From contig NC_081413.1 of the NCBI RefSeq assembly GCF_030272615.1, positions 333,224,302 to 333,288,301 of the forward strand: a DNA stretch of 64,000 nucleotides, in the 5' to 3' direction. Below are positions 1 to 11,075 of the stretch, piece by piece (the stretch's first letter is position 1; each line of letters opens with the position of its first letter). Below the pieces are notes generated by a model. That model was not told the DNA's origin, searched no databases, and was given only the letters and a program-made list of their open reading frames with translations. This DNA is from Cryptomeria japonica. Taxonomy: Eukaryota; Streptophyta; Pinopsida; Cupressales; Cupressaceae. Made by a program: the position numbers and the translations under genes.

Positions 1-1
1 C

Positions 2-330
2 CGAGACTTCATGTGCTAGGTGTGCAGAAAAAATGAATATGGCAATATTTTAGCAATACGGGCCCAAAGAATCAGGGATGGAACCAATAACAAAGAAAAA
101 TCACAAGCGACTCTGCTTGCAATTAAGATAGAAAATAAACTTTTAGTTTCAAAAATTCATTTAGAAGGGGACTCTCGGATAATATTGAATGCTATCTCCT
201 CGGGAGATGCTCAAAACTGAAAGATTGAGGCTTTGAATTGAGGGTCTGAAATTAATACCATGGATGATATTAAGTGGTGGGAGGATTTGAATTTGATTCC
301 CTTCAAGGTGAATGTGGAGGATATTGGCGA
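2..330 (+). pseudogene. LINE-type RNase H domain remnant (RVT_3-like)
   Basis: The frame from about position 2 to 220 reads like the RNase H-like domain (RVT_3 type) found at the 3' end of plant non-LTR retrotransposons. Visible motifs are NEYGNILAIRA, then DGTNNKEKSQATLLAI and HLEGDSRIILNAI; the family pattern has GTNN-x-AE-x-x-A and a GDS carrying a catalytic Asp. In the active enzyme this domain would degrade the RNA strand of the RNA/DNA hybrid. The E of the usual AE pair reads K-S-Q here. There is a stop at codon 6 of this frame and another after 220; weak similarity may continue to about 330. The sequence starts inside the domain, so the reverse transcriptase should lie left of the window. 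A free-standing RNase H-like gene is possible but less likely given the surroundings. Confidence 0.55.
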
Positions 331-510
331 GTGAGAGGAAGATGGGAGGGTAATGTTTTGTTAGAGGATAGATGGCATATGATGCTTGTAGGGTAGAGTG
401 AAAGATATTTTAAGGCTGATATCTACCATCTTGAATCCTTAAACAAGTTAGGGTAGTGTTGTATGTGGTTTTGTAATTAGGATTTTTTTTATGTTGCTTG
501 AAATTAAGTT

Positions 511-1796
511 ATTACTATAGACACTCAAAATTGGTCATCACTCATACATCGCTAACCTATTTTTTAACATGTCTTCTATGTCGCATTTGATCTTCATCAT
601 ATGTTGACATTGTGTCATTCCTCTGGTTTCAGTTCATTTCAAATCCAACCCTAATTAGTCTTGTTCATTTACATTTGGTCCTAAATCATCATGATTGGCA
701 TTCTCTCATTTTCAAATCATCTGAATTGGTCTCATCTTGACAATTAGACTTAATTCTTTCTTTGTTGATAACTAATCATCATTAATTATCAACCTCTTTA
801 TCTATCAATTTCAATCACTCCCCTGTGACACTCTATCAACCTTTCATTACACTTTATTAATTGATCTTATCAATTCTTTATCAAGTCCTTGTCAATTGAT
901 CTTATCAATCTCTTATCAAAATGATTATCAATCTTGAGTCTTTTTTCGATCTTTTGTCCTATTTTTTTGTCAACCTCAGCCAATTGTCATTAATTTTGAT
1001 TATTTATTAGCCAATCAGTCAACACTATTAGGACCTAATTCAACAATCAGGTTGGTATCTTAAATTATTCAAATCATTTCCCCTCAGTTGATTAATTAAA
1101 TAATTATTCAACTCCTTTGTTGACATGTCCCTTTCTGAATAAATAAATTTATTTTTATTTATTCACCCCCTTTGTCTATGTCACAATTAATATTTTTATA
1201 TATTAATTGGCTAATTTGAGCTATGAGTGGAATTAATAATTTTAAATTATTAATTCCACCTCATTTCCCCCTCCCCTTTTCTCTCCATTTGTCATAGTTT
1301 GTGTTGAGTTTAAATGGAATATTTGGAGTGCAAATGGAAGTTTCCATTTTCTTTTTGATTTAATGACTTTTTCTCTTCACTTCTAATGGCGATTTCTCTT
1401 TTAACTCATCCTTGCACAAAATCTCAACCATCACATTGAGTTGATCTTGTCTGTTCAATGTGATTTCAAAGTCTATAAATTAAGTTCTCTCATTTCTCAT
1501 TTTCAACAACCACGCTTCGAGTAGTCTTATGTTGTCTCTTTCAAATAATTTTTTTTGTAATCATTTTGCTTTCAATCACTTGCATTTGTAGGTGACACCC
1601 ACATCAAATTTGAAGGTGAAAGAAGAACAATGGAGGCCAATGAAGGGAGACATTTGTGATTGGTTTGCATTTTTGTTTAAATGTCTTATCTTTCATTCTC
1701 TCATTGAAGGTATTAGGATAGATTTCATAGCTTGTTATGTTTTGAGGTTACATAATTTGGGCTTTGATGTTTTCTCAATTTCCTACATACAATTAC
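511..1796 (+). mobile_element. Solo LTR related to element G, with TSD ATTAC
   Basis: The LTR runs 516-1791 and is flanked by perfect 5-bp duplications ATTAC (511-515 and 1792-1796). It aligns with the sense strand of the element G LTR (38589-40152 reversed). Its start TATAGACAC matches TGTAGACAC of G. The blocks GTAGGTGA-CCCACA, AAAGAAGAACAATGGAG and TTGGTTTGC (about 1585-1665) match G in the same order. Its end TTTCCTACATACA matches TTTCCTAGCTACA. No internal region or second LTR is attached, so this is what LTR-LTR recombination leaves. The first two bases are TA rather than TG. Divergence from G is large, so it comes from an older insertion or a sister family. A short frame at 1592-1816 lies across it and is not a gene. 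Confidence 0.8.
860..1020 (+). repeat. TATCAA-rich low-complexity part of the solo LTR
   Basis: Repeated TATCAA/TGTCAA words with irregular spacing. They occupy the part of the LTR where element G carries its 48-bp tandem units, so this is probably a decayed equivalent. Confidence 0.4.
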
Positions 1797-2105
1797 ATAT
1801 AGCAAAGAAACATTAAGAATATGATCTACTGGTGTATGGAGTTGGTTGATAGAGTTGCTCAAAGATCTAGTAAATCCTAGAAAGAGGTGTTACGGAAAAT
1901 GTTATGCAATGCGGCAATGCCACTTTTGTAATTCCAATTTGTAACCATTTATTATCAATAAAAATACTACAAACTTAACCTATAAAAATAAAATAGATAA
2001 TAATAAAAATCCTATGCTATATGAATATGTTAGGGAGAATTTTTTTTTGAAAAGAAACTTAGATTTATTTCTAAAAAATGATTAGAATTTTGACATATCT
2101 ATGTT
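1797..2105. other. Unassigned spacer between solo LTR and element B
   Basis: AT-rich sequence with poly-T near 2041. I see no coding similarity or LTR structure. It continues on the other side of element B at 16601, because B inserted here with TSD GAAAG. Confidence 0.5.
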
Positions 2106-2110
2106 GAAAG

Positions 2111-2532
2111 TGTTAGACAGTTCAAATAACTAGAAGACAACTAAGAGGGGGGGGGGGGGGGGGGGGGGGGGTGAATTAGTTGTCACTGATTACCAGAACC
2201 CAAAACATTAATACTAGAATGCTTAAACTAGATATCCGAATAGGAGTTAAACCAATTAAGCATAAACAACAATCACAGAATAAATACCATCCACATGACA
2301 CCAAGATTTGTACGTGGAAAACCCGGTAAAGCGAAAAACCATGGTGGGAAGCCTACCCAGAGTCAGATAATAATTTTGTAGTAAGTATGTGATTAACAAT
2401 TGAGGGCCTTGCACTTGTAGGAAGGCTAACATCCTAGAGCACACTGCTCATCACAAAAGGAGCCTCACTGATTACATAGAAATCTAGACTACAATCCAGA
2501 GAAATGTTTGAACTACAAAGATAGCATCTCCT
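2111..2532 (-). repeat. Element B 3' LTR, outer part
   Basis: Begins TGTTAGACAG and matches the right LTR of B from 15363 on. The sequence stops at the CTCCT target duplicated by element A and resumes at 9900. Confidence 0.88.
2147..2171. repeat. Run of 25 G
   Basis: An uninterrupted G homopolymer in the left LTR of B. The matching place in the right LTR (15399-15405) has seven G. It is part of a C/G-tract box shared by several Copia LTRs here. The exact length may be affected by sequencing error. Confidence 0.9.
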
Positions 2533-3939
2533 TGTTGGTATTTTATTGAAGATTGCATTGATGAACTATCGTATTGTCATTGATGTCAATTGTAACCAGT
2601 AATAATGTTGTTATGATGTTGTTTTGCAACTAGTAGGAGAGCTAGTTAAGGAAACCGATATTACTTAAGAAGCAGTGAGATTAACCAGTAACCCTACCTA
2701 TTGATCTGCCAAACCCTAATCGATGGAGCTTGGTGAATCGGTTGTATTGGTTTATGATAAAAAGGTGAAGGGTAATGATTATGCATCATATGCATGTTGT
2801 ATGTGAAGAGTTTCAAATGGTTTTTGGCACATAGAGATAATGGTTTTATCTAGGGAATGAGTGAGTACATTGCATGAAGTGAAAACTGTGTGATGAGCTA
2901 CTAGAATCGATGAAGTGGTGATCAAGGAGCAATGGAGGTTGTCTAGAATAATGTGCAATGATTTCTATGTAATCCAACACTCGTACTGAAACCAATTTTT
3001 TTGTAATCTCTATGAGATCTTAGGTTTGTGATGTGTTACCGATCTATTATTTTGCTTATAAGTTTGAGGAGTTGTTTGGTTGTAGTGTTGGCAATTTTGG
3101 TTAAGTGTAAGTGTGATTGGTTGCCGAACTAGAAGGAGTATCTACAGTATGTGTGAAGGCAGATAGGAGCATGAAAAGGATCTAATCAAGTAGTGTAGTG
3201 TTATTTATGAGATCAGCAAACCCCTGTTGTTCTCTAACAATTACAACAATTAAATCCCTCAACCGGGTAAGCTTTAACAGGCTTAGTTCTATCTAAATCC
3301 TCTAACCAGGTGATCCATTAGCTTGGATTTCAAATCCTCTACCGAAGTTACTCCTAACAGGGTATTGCTTCTAACAGGGCATTATAGTCAATCCCTTAAC
3401 CAGGTGGTCCCTAACAGGATCTGTTCTTAACATGACTTTTTGTAAAGCTTTAACAGGCTTGGCTCCTAACAGGGCAAACTTCAGAAGAGTTTAGAATACT
3501 TGAGGGTATTCATCCCCACCATGGTTTTTCTCATTTGGGTTTCCACTTCAAAAATCATTATGTCAAGTGGTGAATGGTTTTTGTGGTTATGTTTGCTATG
3601 GTTAATTTTCATAGCTGTTAAATCCACTTAGATATGATAAGATGACCGACAGTAATTTGAAATGTGATTTTACTATTGTTAGTAAAGTATCTGAATGTTT
3701 TTGTTAAATTTTTGGAGAGTTTCAGAGCCCTTATACTATTATTTTGATATGTGAGTTAAACCGGTAAACTGTCAGTGCTATTGAAGTTTGTAGCTCAGTG
3801 TTTGAACAAGTTACTTCTGAGATTGGCTTGTGAGATTGTTTTAGAGGTTGGTGAAAGTTTAGTCAATTTTCTATCTACTGATTCACCCCCCCCCCCTCTC
3901 AGTAATTGTCCGCATCCTTATTGATTCATCATACCATCA
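2533..3939 (+). repeat. Element A 5' LTR
   Basis: Starts TGTTGGTA and ends ACCATCA just before the PBS. It contains the U3 word TTGTCATTGATGTCAA near 2573, an array of TAACAGG words (3274-3476), the CACCATGGTTTTTC box shared by Copia LTRs (3515-3546), and an 11-base C tract (3886-3896) near the end. Confidence 0.9.
3274..3476 (+). repeat. TAACAGG word array in element A LTR
   Basis: Six copies of TAACAGG plus two of TAACCAGG occur within about 200 bases, in runs such as CCTAACAGGGTATT, TCTAACAGGGCATT and CCTAACAGGATCTG. The 3' LTR keeps three of the six, with others changed to TAATAGG. YAACNG is the general plant MYB-binding pattern, so a transcriptional role is a reasonable guess but only an inference. 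Confidence 0.6.
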
Positions 3940-3953
3940 ATTGGTATTAGAGC
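3940..3953 (+). other. Element A primer binding site
   Basis: ATTGGTATTAGAGC follows the LTR directly. The usual plant Copia PBS, complementary to the 3' end of initiator tRNA-Met, is TGGTATCAGAGC; this copy has one C-to-T change. Confidence 0.85.
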
Positions 3954-4009
3954 ATTTTAGGTCCTCTAGTGTCTAAGCCTAATATCTTGAGGTAAAGATC
4001 TAGAAGAAC

Positions 4010-5020
4010 ATGATGAAGAAAGATGGTCCTAAGTTTAATAGGTAAAATTACAAAATATGGAGTGACAGGATGAAAATATATATCAAGAGTCTAGGAAGTC
4101 AAATACTGGGAACATGTTGTTACACAATATATTGCACCTAGTGGGACTATGTCTGATGATCAAAAGAAAGAACAACAATAAAATAATCAAGCAATGGAGG
4201 CCATTATCAGTTCTTTGTCTGATTCAGAGTATGTTGATGTCCATGGTCTGGAGACTACTTATGATGTGTGGAAGAAACTTGACAAAATCTATAGCGGTGA
4301 TGAGCATGTGAAGATTTCCAAAGAAGAGAGTATGAGAGGTAAATTTGATGGCATGCAGATGGTTGAAGGTGAGAATATTCAATAGTATGGTCAAAGGATC
4401 AAAGAGATAATTAGTGAGATCAAGAGTGCTGGTGGTAAAGTGGAGGATTCCATAGTGGTTAGTAAGGTGTTGAGAACCATTTTACCGGTCTACGCTATCT
4501 GAGTTGTAGCCATTCAGGAGCTAAAGTCTATTGATAAAACTAAGGTAACTCTTGACTCCATCATTGGTAAACTTACTGCATTTGAATTAAATGGTTATGA
4601 TGGTAGTGCTCAGAAATTCGAATCTACATTTAGAGCTTTAGTTTCTAACCCACCTGTGAGGAAAAGAAGAGATGTTAGTCACAGTTATGAGTCTAGATCC
4701 AGCAAAGAAGTTGATGATGAAGATAGTCTGATCAAGCTTGAAGCATTGTTGGCCAAGCGGTTACCTAGAGGTACCAATAAGTATAGAGGTAAATTACCTT
4801 TGAAATGTTTTCATGTAACAAGATTGGACACATTGCAGCTAACTATCCTAATGGTGACAACGAGCATAAATGTGAGAAGTATAAGAAGTACAAAGGAAAA
4901 AGGAAAAATAGATTGCCTCATTGTAGTTGATGGTGGTATCACTAATGAGGAATATGAGGGAGATTCTAATGAAGACATTGTCTTTATTCCATTAAAGAGG
5001 AGACATCTGATCAGAAGGCA
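4010..5020 (+). pseudogene. Element A gag (capsid) pseudogene
   Basis: From ATG 4010 the pieces read as a Copia Gag of the UBN2/DUF4219 type, which forms the virus-like particle that packages element RNA. The visible landmarks are KIWSDRMKIYIKSLG near the start, ETTYDVWKKLDKIYSG around 4250, and a lysine-rich tail before the protease. The zinc knuckle survives only in part, with CNKIGHIAANY visible after a frameshift near 4810. Stops interrupt the frame near 4042, 4384 and 4500, the second being CAA changed to TAA by appearance. The frame changes around 4180 and 4810. It lies directly downstream of the PBS and upstream of the protease, as expected. It cannot make a full Gag. Confidence 0.8.
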
Positions 5021-5026
5021 TTAGTT

Positions 5027-6268
5027 TCTCGCATGGATAGTTCTAATTATTGGATCATAGATAGTGGTTGTTCACACCACATGACCGATGAGTGGAGTAA
5101 ATTTCTTACTTTGAAGGAATTTGATGGAGGATTTGTGAGATTTGGAAATGACTCACCTTGCGTGGTGAAAGGAAAGGGAACTATTTCTCTTAAAGGAAAG
5201 AGCAACGTAGATAATGTCTACTGGGTTGAAGGATTAAAGCACAATCTATTAAGTGTAGCTCAACTAAATGATAGAGGTTATCCATTGGAATTTAATAATG
5301 GAATGTGCAAAATCTATGGGAGAAAAGGTGAACTTATTGCAACCGGCAAGTAGGCAAAAGGTAACCTATTTCACTTGAACCCTAAAGTCAACAATTATTT
5401 AATTGCAAAAGTAGATGATAGTTGGCTTTGGCATTAGAGATTTTGTCATATAAATTTTGGTAACATTGTCAAAGTTAGTAAGTCCAAGTCAGTAAGAGGT
5501 TTGCCTCAGTTGGAAAAACTAGTGAATGCTCTGTGTAAGGAATGTAAGTTAGGGAAGATGACATCCTCCACTTTTAAGAGCAAATCTTTCTTAGCAGAAC
5601 ATTTGTTAGATTTGGTTCATACTGATCTCTGTGGACCAATAAGCACTAAAAGTATTCAAGGTGATATATATTTTATGATCTTCACTAATGATTGCTCAAG
5701 AATGATGTGGGCCACATTTTTGAAGGACAAAATAGAAGCCTTTAGTAAGTTCAAGGCATTCAGGGCATTAGCTGAAAAGGAAAGTGGTAAGAAGATAAAG
5801 TGTCTGAGGATTGATCAAGGAGGTGAATTTACTTCAAAGGAATTCACTAGATATTATGAAGACAATGTAATTAAGAGGCAACTTTCTGCACCTAGGACAA
5901 CACAACAGAATGGTATTGTAGAGAGGAACAACCGGTCAGTTGTTGAAGTTGCTAGAATGATGCTAATACAAGGAGGAGTAGCAAAAAATTTCTGGAGAGA
6001 AGCTATCAGCATAGTTGTTTACACTATGAATAGGATATTGGTAAAGAGAGGTAAGGATAAAACTCCTTATGAATACTGGTATGGTAGATCACCTAATGTC
6101 AGTTATTTTAAGATTTGTGGTAGTAAATGTTTTATCAAGAGAGGTGAGTATGTTAGTAAGTTTGATGCTAAAGTGATGAAGGAATATTTCTTGGTTACTC
6201 TACCAAGAGTAAAGCCTACAAATGTTTCAACAACCAGACAAAGAATCATTGAAAGTGTTGATGTCTGA
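5027..6268 (+). pseudogene. Element A protease and integrase pseudogene
   Basis: The protease motif WIIDSGCSHHMT (about 5051-5086) keeps the catalytic DSG. The pre-integrase zinc region follows with HLNP and WLWH near 5435, a stop directly after that H, and CKECKLGK near 5534. The integrase core shows Asp in HTDLCGP (about 5623), Asp in RIDQGGEF (about 5813) and Glu in GIVERN (about 5921), so the DDE triad is present. The usual TPYEYWYGRSPNVSYFK segment is near 6060. Stops fall at about 5351, 5438 and 6266. These enzymes would cut the polyprotein and insert the cDNA. Protease-integrase-RT order is Copia order. Confidence 0.88.
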
Positions 6269-8119
6269 GTAGATGAGTATCCTGAAGTTTCTGGAGAAAC
6301 CACTAAGGAGAAAAAGAAAGATGAACCTTACATTCTGATTTTGGAACCAGAACTAGTGAAGTCAGAAGCTGGTGAAGTGAATGTTGTAGTACCCATTCAA
6401 CCAAAACAGGTAGATTTTGCAGAAGATGATGATAGTGAGAAAGAAGAACCTAAAGATAATGATCATGTTATTCCAAGGTATGTGAGACTCAATCATAATC
6501 TTGACCAGATTATTGGAGATAAAGATGCTGGAGTGTTAACTAGAAGAAGAATTAGAGAGAATTCTTGCATGATCTCCACTATTGAGGCCAAAACTACTAA
6601 GGAAGCATTTGGAGATGATCACTGGATCAAAGCTATGGAAGAGGAGCTTGACCAAATTGAGAAGAACAATGCATGGACCCTAGTACCCAAACCGGTGAAC
6701 ACAAATGTGATAGGTACTAAATTGATATTCAGGAATAAAGTGAATGAAGATGGAGTAGTAGTCATAAACAAAGCAATATTGGTATGCAAAGGTTATGCAG
6801 AGGAAGAAGGATAAGACTATGGTGAGACATTTGCACCAATTGCTAGATTGGAAGGTGTTGGGACTCTACTTGCATTTGCATCATATAGGGGATTCAAAGT
6901 ATATTATATGGATGTGAAGTCAACATTTATAAATGGAATACTGGAAGAGGAAGTATACATTGAACAACTAGATGGTTATGCTTTGACTGATGCAAATGAT
7001 ATGGTGTGTAAACTACACAAGGAACTATATGGTTTGAAGCAAGTACCGAGAGCATGGTATGAAAGACTACATTCACACCTGATGAAGACAGGTTTTTAGA
7101 GAACCAATGAAGACAAAAATATATATCTCAAGACTGAAGGAGATAAGATACTGGTTAGTGAAGTGTTTGTGGATGATATCATTTTTGGAGGAAATGATGA
7201 GATGAGTGATGAATTTACAAATGAGATGAAAAGTGAATTTGAAATGTCTTTGGTAGGAGAGATAAAATTCTTCATAGGTTTGCAAATTCAGCAAATGAAG
7301 AGTGCTATTTTTATCACACAGTCCAAATATGTGAAAGCGGTATTGAAGACATTTGGAATGAGTGACTGTAAACTAGTTGGGACACCAATGGTTACATGTT
7401 GTAAACTGTCTAAGGAAAATGTTGCCGCATCTATTGATGAAAAGGAGTATAGATCAATGATAGGGAAATTGCATTATGTTGTTCACAACAAATTGGATAT
7501 TGCTCATGTATTTGATTTAGTTGCCAGATTTTAGAAGAACCCAAAGGAGACACATATGATTGCAACTAAAAGGATATTTAGATATTTGAAAGGAACTATT
7601 GATTATGGATTATGGTATCCATATGTAGGTAAATTTTATTTAAAGGTTTATACAGATGCAAACTGGGCAAGAAATGTTGATGACATGAAGAGCACAACCG
7701 ATGGTGCATTCTTTCTTGAAGGAATACTTGTATCTTGGAGCAACAAGAAGCAGAGTTGTATATCACAATCCACTCCTAAAGTTGAATATGTTGAAACATA
7801 TATGAAATGTACCCAAGCAATCTGGATGAAACACATTTTGGAAGAATTCAAGTTGAAGATCACAGAGTCAATAAAGATTTTATGTGATAACACGAGTGCA
7901 ATAAATATTTCAAAGAACTCAGTGTTGCATGCTAGAACCAAGCATATTGAGCTGAAATATCATTTCTTGAGGGAAAAAGTGCAAAGTAAAGATGTATTAT
8001 TGGAGCATGTATCTACTAAGGAGCAGCTAGCGGATATATTTACTAAACCTCTGCCTAAGAGTACTTTTGAGTATCTTAGAGGTCAGCTAGGGGTGGTGCC
8101 CCTACATAAGTTCAATTGA
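6269..8119 (+). pseudogene. Element A reverse transcriptase and RNase H pseudogene
   Basis: The linker carries PRYVRLNHNLDQIIGDK (about 6475). RT then shows the W-KAMEEELDQIEKNNAW block (about 6630), YYMDVKSTFINGILEEEVY (about 6905), LYGLKQVPRAWYERL and the catalytic FVDDIIFGG at about 7163. RNase H follows with YTDANWARNVDD (about 7650), ILCDNTSAINISKN and a C-terminal STKEQLADIFTKPLPK ending at TGA 8117-8119. In-frame stops at 6812, 7097 and 7532 break it, each in a place where the family has Trp, Gln or another codon one transition away. RT would copy element RNA and RNase H would remove it. Confidence 0.9.
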
Positions 8120-8282
8120 GAAGATGTGGAATACATCAGTCTCGAAGCTAATTGAATAATCTTGAAGCAGGATTGGTGTAGAGTGGAGTTATTCCACAGG
8201 GAGAGCATCAAGTTGTAGATTGTTGATGTAGAACAGTGAAGTATGACACTGCATGTTTTACTTTCACTTTGGCATTGTTGTC

Positions 8283-8295
8283 AAAGGGGGAGAAG
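8283..8295 (+). other. Second, upstream polypurine tract of element A
   Basis: CAAAGGGGGAGAA repeats the PPT core about 195 bases upstream of the PPT that abuts the 3' LTR. Confidence 0.5.
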
Positions 8296-8478
8296 AACTA
8301 TATGATTATGGAGAAGAATTGTATGATTGATAGAGAGGTTGATAGTAGCCAGTTATCTACTGAAGACATGAAGGAGAGTACATGGTAAAATGTAAACTAG
8401 GATTCCTATACCTATGTATGTGCATTATTCTCAATCATCATAATCAAGGGTATTGATATTTGTATTGCCCTCAATGCC

Positions 8479-8490
8479 AAAGGGGGAGAT
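8479..8490 (+). other. Element A polypurine tract
   Basis: AAAGGGGGAGAT lies immediately before the 3' LTR start at 8491. It is the standard Copia plus-strand primer sequence. Confidence 0.88.
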
Positions 8491-9894
8491 TATTGGTATT
8501 TGATTGAATATTGTGTTGATGAACTATTGTGTTGTCATTGATGTCAATTGTAACTGGTAATAATGTTGTTATGAAGTTGTTTTGCAACCAGTAGGAGAGC
8601 TAGTGAAGGAAACCAATATTACTTAAGAAGCAGTGAGATCAACCGGTAACCCTACCTGTTGACGTGACAAACCCTAACTGATGGAGCTTAGTGAATCAAT
8701 TGTATTGGTTTATGATCAAAAGGTGAATGGTAATGATTATGCCACATATTCATATTATATGTGAAGAGTTTCAAATAGTTTTTGGCACGTAGAGATAATG
8801 ATTTTATCTTGGGAATGAGCGAGTACATTTCATGAAGTGGAAACTGCGTGATGAGTTACTAGAATCAATGAAGCAGTGACTAAGGAGAAGTCGAGGTTGT
8901 CTTGACCAATGTGCAATGATTGCTATGTAATCCAATGGTCATACTTCAACCGATTTGTTTGTAATCTCTATGAGATCTTAGGTTTGTGATGTGTTACTGA
9001 CGTATTGTTTTTCTTATAAGGTCGATGAGTTGTTGTGTTGTAGTGTTGGCAATTTTGGTTAAGTGTAAGTATGATTGGTTGCCAAACCAGAAGGAGTATC
9101 TGCAGTATGTGTGAAGGTAGATAGGAGCATGAACAAGATCTGATCAAGTAGTGTAGTGCTATTTACTAGTTCAACAAACCCTTGTTGTTCTCTAACAATT
9201 ACAACAGTTAAATCCCTTAACTGGGTAAGCTTTAACAGGCTTAGTGCTATCTAAATCCTCTAACCAGGTGATCCATTAGCTTGGATTTCAAATCCTCTAC
9301 CGAGATTACTCCTAATAGGATATTACTTCTAACAGAGCATTATAGTCAATCCCTTAACCGGGTGGTCCCTAACAGGATCTGTTCTTAAAATGACTTTTTG
9401 TAAAGCTTTAACAGGCTTGGCTCCTAATAGGGCGAACTTCAAAAGAGTTTAGAATACTTGTGGGTATTCATCCCCACTGTGGTTTTTCGCATTTGGGTTT
9501 CCATGTCAAAAATAATTGTGTCAAGTGGTGAATGGTTTTTGTGGTTATGTTTTCTATGGTTAATTTGCTTAGCTGTTAAATCCACTTAGATATGATAAGA
9601 TGACCGAGAGTAATCTGAAATGTGCTTTTACTATTGTTAGTAAAGTATCTGAATGTTTTTGTTAAATGGTTTGAGAGTTTCAGAGTTGTTATACTATTAT
9701 TTTGATATGTCAGTCAGACTGGTAAACTGTCAGTGCTATTGAAGTTTGTAGCTCAGTGTTTGAACAAGTCAGTTCTGAGATTGGCTTGTGAGATTGTTTT
9801 AGAGGTTGGTGAAAGTTTAGTTAGTTTTCTATCTACCAATTCACCCCCCAGTCTTAGTAATTATCCGGATCCTTATTGATTCATCATACCATCA
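8491..9894 (+). repeat. Element A 3' LTR
   Basis: Starts TATTGGTA (TG changed to TA) and ends ACCATCA; it is followed by the CTCCT duplication. It aligns along its whole length with 2533-3939. The C tract here is six bases (9844-9849) against eleven in the 5' LTR. Confidence 0.9.
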
Positions 9895-9899
9895 CTCCT

Positions 9900-10685
9900 A
9901 TGCCTGAGTACAGTTCTGGTTAAGCTCAATACCGGAGGACTAAATTCTCTTACATAAACCCAATTTGATCTCCAATGATCAACCAAATATTTTACCTGAA
10001 TGATATTATATTATTCACACATTACATACCCATTTCCCATTCTTAAAACCATTAACATGATGATCTACAATGAGATATTATATATACAAACCCTCGACCA
10101 TAAACAATCAGGTCGGCCACTAGACAATTAAAAAACCATGTTAGCCTTAGACCAAACAAATAATATCCAACACATAAGACATCCCAGAAGCACATCGAGA
10201 GGTCCAATCCATACGTTTCATTAAAGTCGGTCCATGACGTAGATCAACCGGGACCCAATATAGGTCCATACACTAAAGCAATGATCTCCATCCACCAAGT
10301 CTCTAACATGATCACCATCAACATCATGAAACTCCACCAGAAGCTGCACCAACACCACTTATGCAATTCATCAAGGATCTTCATCAAAATCTCTACCGGT
10401 GAAACCCTCGTTAGAACCAAAAGCTAGGATTCTAAGCAAACATGATAGCATCTGATCACCAGACCAAAACCATCTTACTGAATATGAACATGAGTATCAT
10501 GAAAAAGTTAATTCCATAACCAAATCATATTGGAGCCTACTGGATCATGCCGGATCCAAACCAACCAGAAACCACTCAACCTACCAAGACCAGAAGAGTG
10601 TTGGTAAAGCATCCAAATAGCTAGTGTTGGCATTAATGATAAAACATCAATGCAACACATAATCAATTCCTCCAAATGGCTAACA
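9900..10685 (-). repeat. Element B 3' LTR, inner part
   Basis: Continues the LTR interrupted by element A and aligns with about 15796-16595. It ends GGCTAACA against the polypurine tract. A 118-codon open frame here on the minus strand is not supported as a gene. Confidence 0.88.
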
Positions 10686-10699
10686 ATCTCCCCCTTTGG
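10686..10699 (-). other. Element B polypurine tract
   Basis: ATCTCCCCCTTTGG on the plus strand is CCAAAGGGGGAGAT in the sense of the element and abuts the 3' LTR. Further C-rich words (CTCCCCC near 10758, 10822 and 10988) may be decayed extra PPTs. Confidence 0.85.
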
Positions 10700-11075
10700 C
10701 ATTGGTGGCAACACTAGATGTGAAAAACATCTAAGTACCAAGAAATGCCAAACAAGTCTCCCCCAATGGAAGACAACCAACAATCTCCCACAACAATGAA
10801 GTTTTGAAATAAAGACCAAACTCCCCCTATGAATGATATCTTTGTAAAGATCTGAATTATACATATATCTCTCCCTCTTTCTTTTTCTTTTTCACATCAA
10901 TACCTCTCTCTCTTTGACATCAATGCTAAAAATATGACAAAAATATCAAAGAAAAGACATAAACCACTGAATCACAAAGCTGACTACTCCCCCTGAGTAG
11001 TAGCATCCCCACATCAGTGCCAGAATGAAAAGTATCTTTGATAATGCATATTAGACTGATACCAAGCCGCATCAA
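10700..11075 (-). other. Element B 3' untranslated segment
   Basis: Between the end of RNase H and the PPT. I see no coding similarity. It contains a CT-rich stretch (10865-10920) and scattered CTCCCCC words. Confidence 0.6.

Larger units (their letters stand above)
2528..9899 (+). mobile_element. Element A: full-length Copia retrotransposon with TSD CTCCT
   Basis: The element proper is 2533-9894, with CTCCT at 2528-2532 and 9895-9899. It has LTRs of about 1.4 kb at 2533-3939 and 8491-9894, a tRNA-iMet-type PBS, the gene order gag-protease-integrase-RT-RNase H, and a PPT abutting the 3' LTR. It sits inside the 3' LTR of element B in the opposite orientation. The LTRs differ at about 12 places in the first 125 bases, so the insertion is old. 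Every gene is interrupted. Confidence 0.93.

Noticed and set aside
1592-1816. 74-codon open frame
   Set aside because: It crosses the end of the solo LTR and its TSD; similarity to the G LTR is at DNA level, not protein level.
10508-10864. 118-codon minus-strand open frame
   Set aside because: It spans the LTR, PPT and 3' untranslated part of element B and shows no domain.
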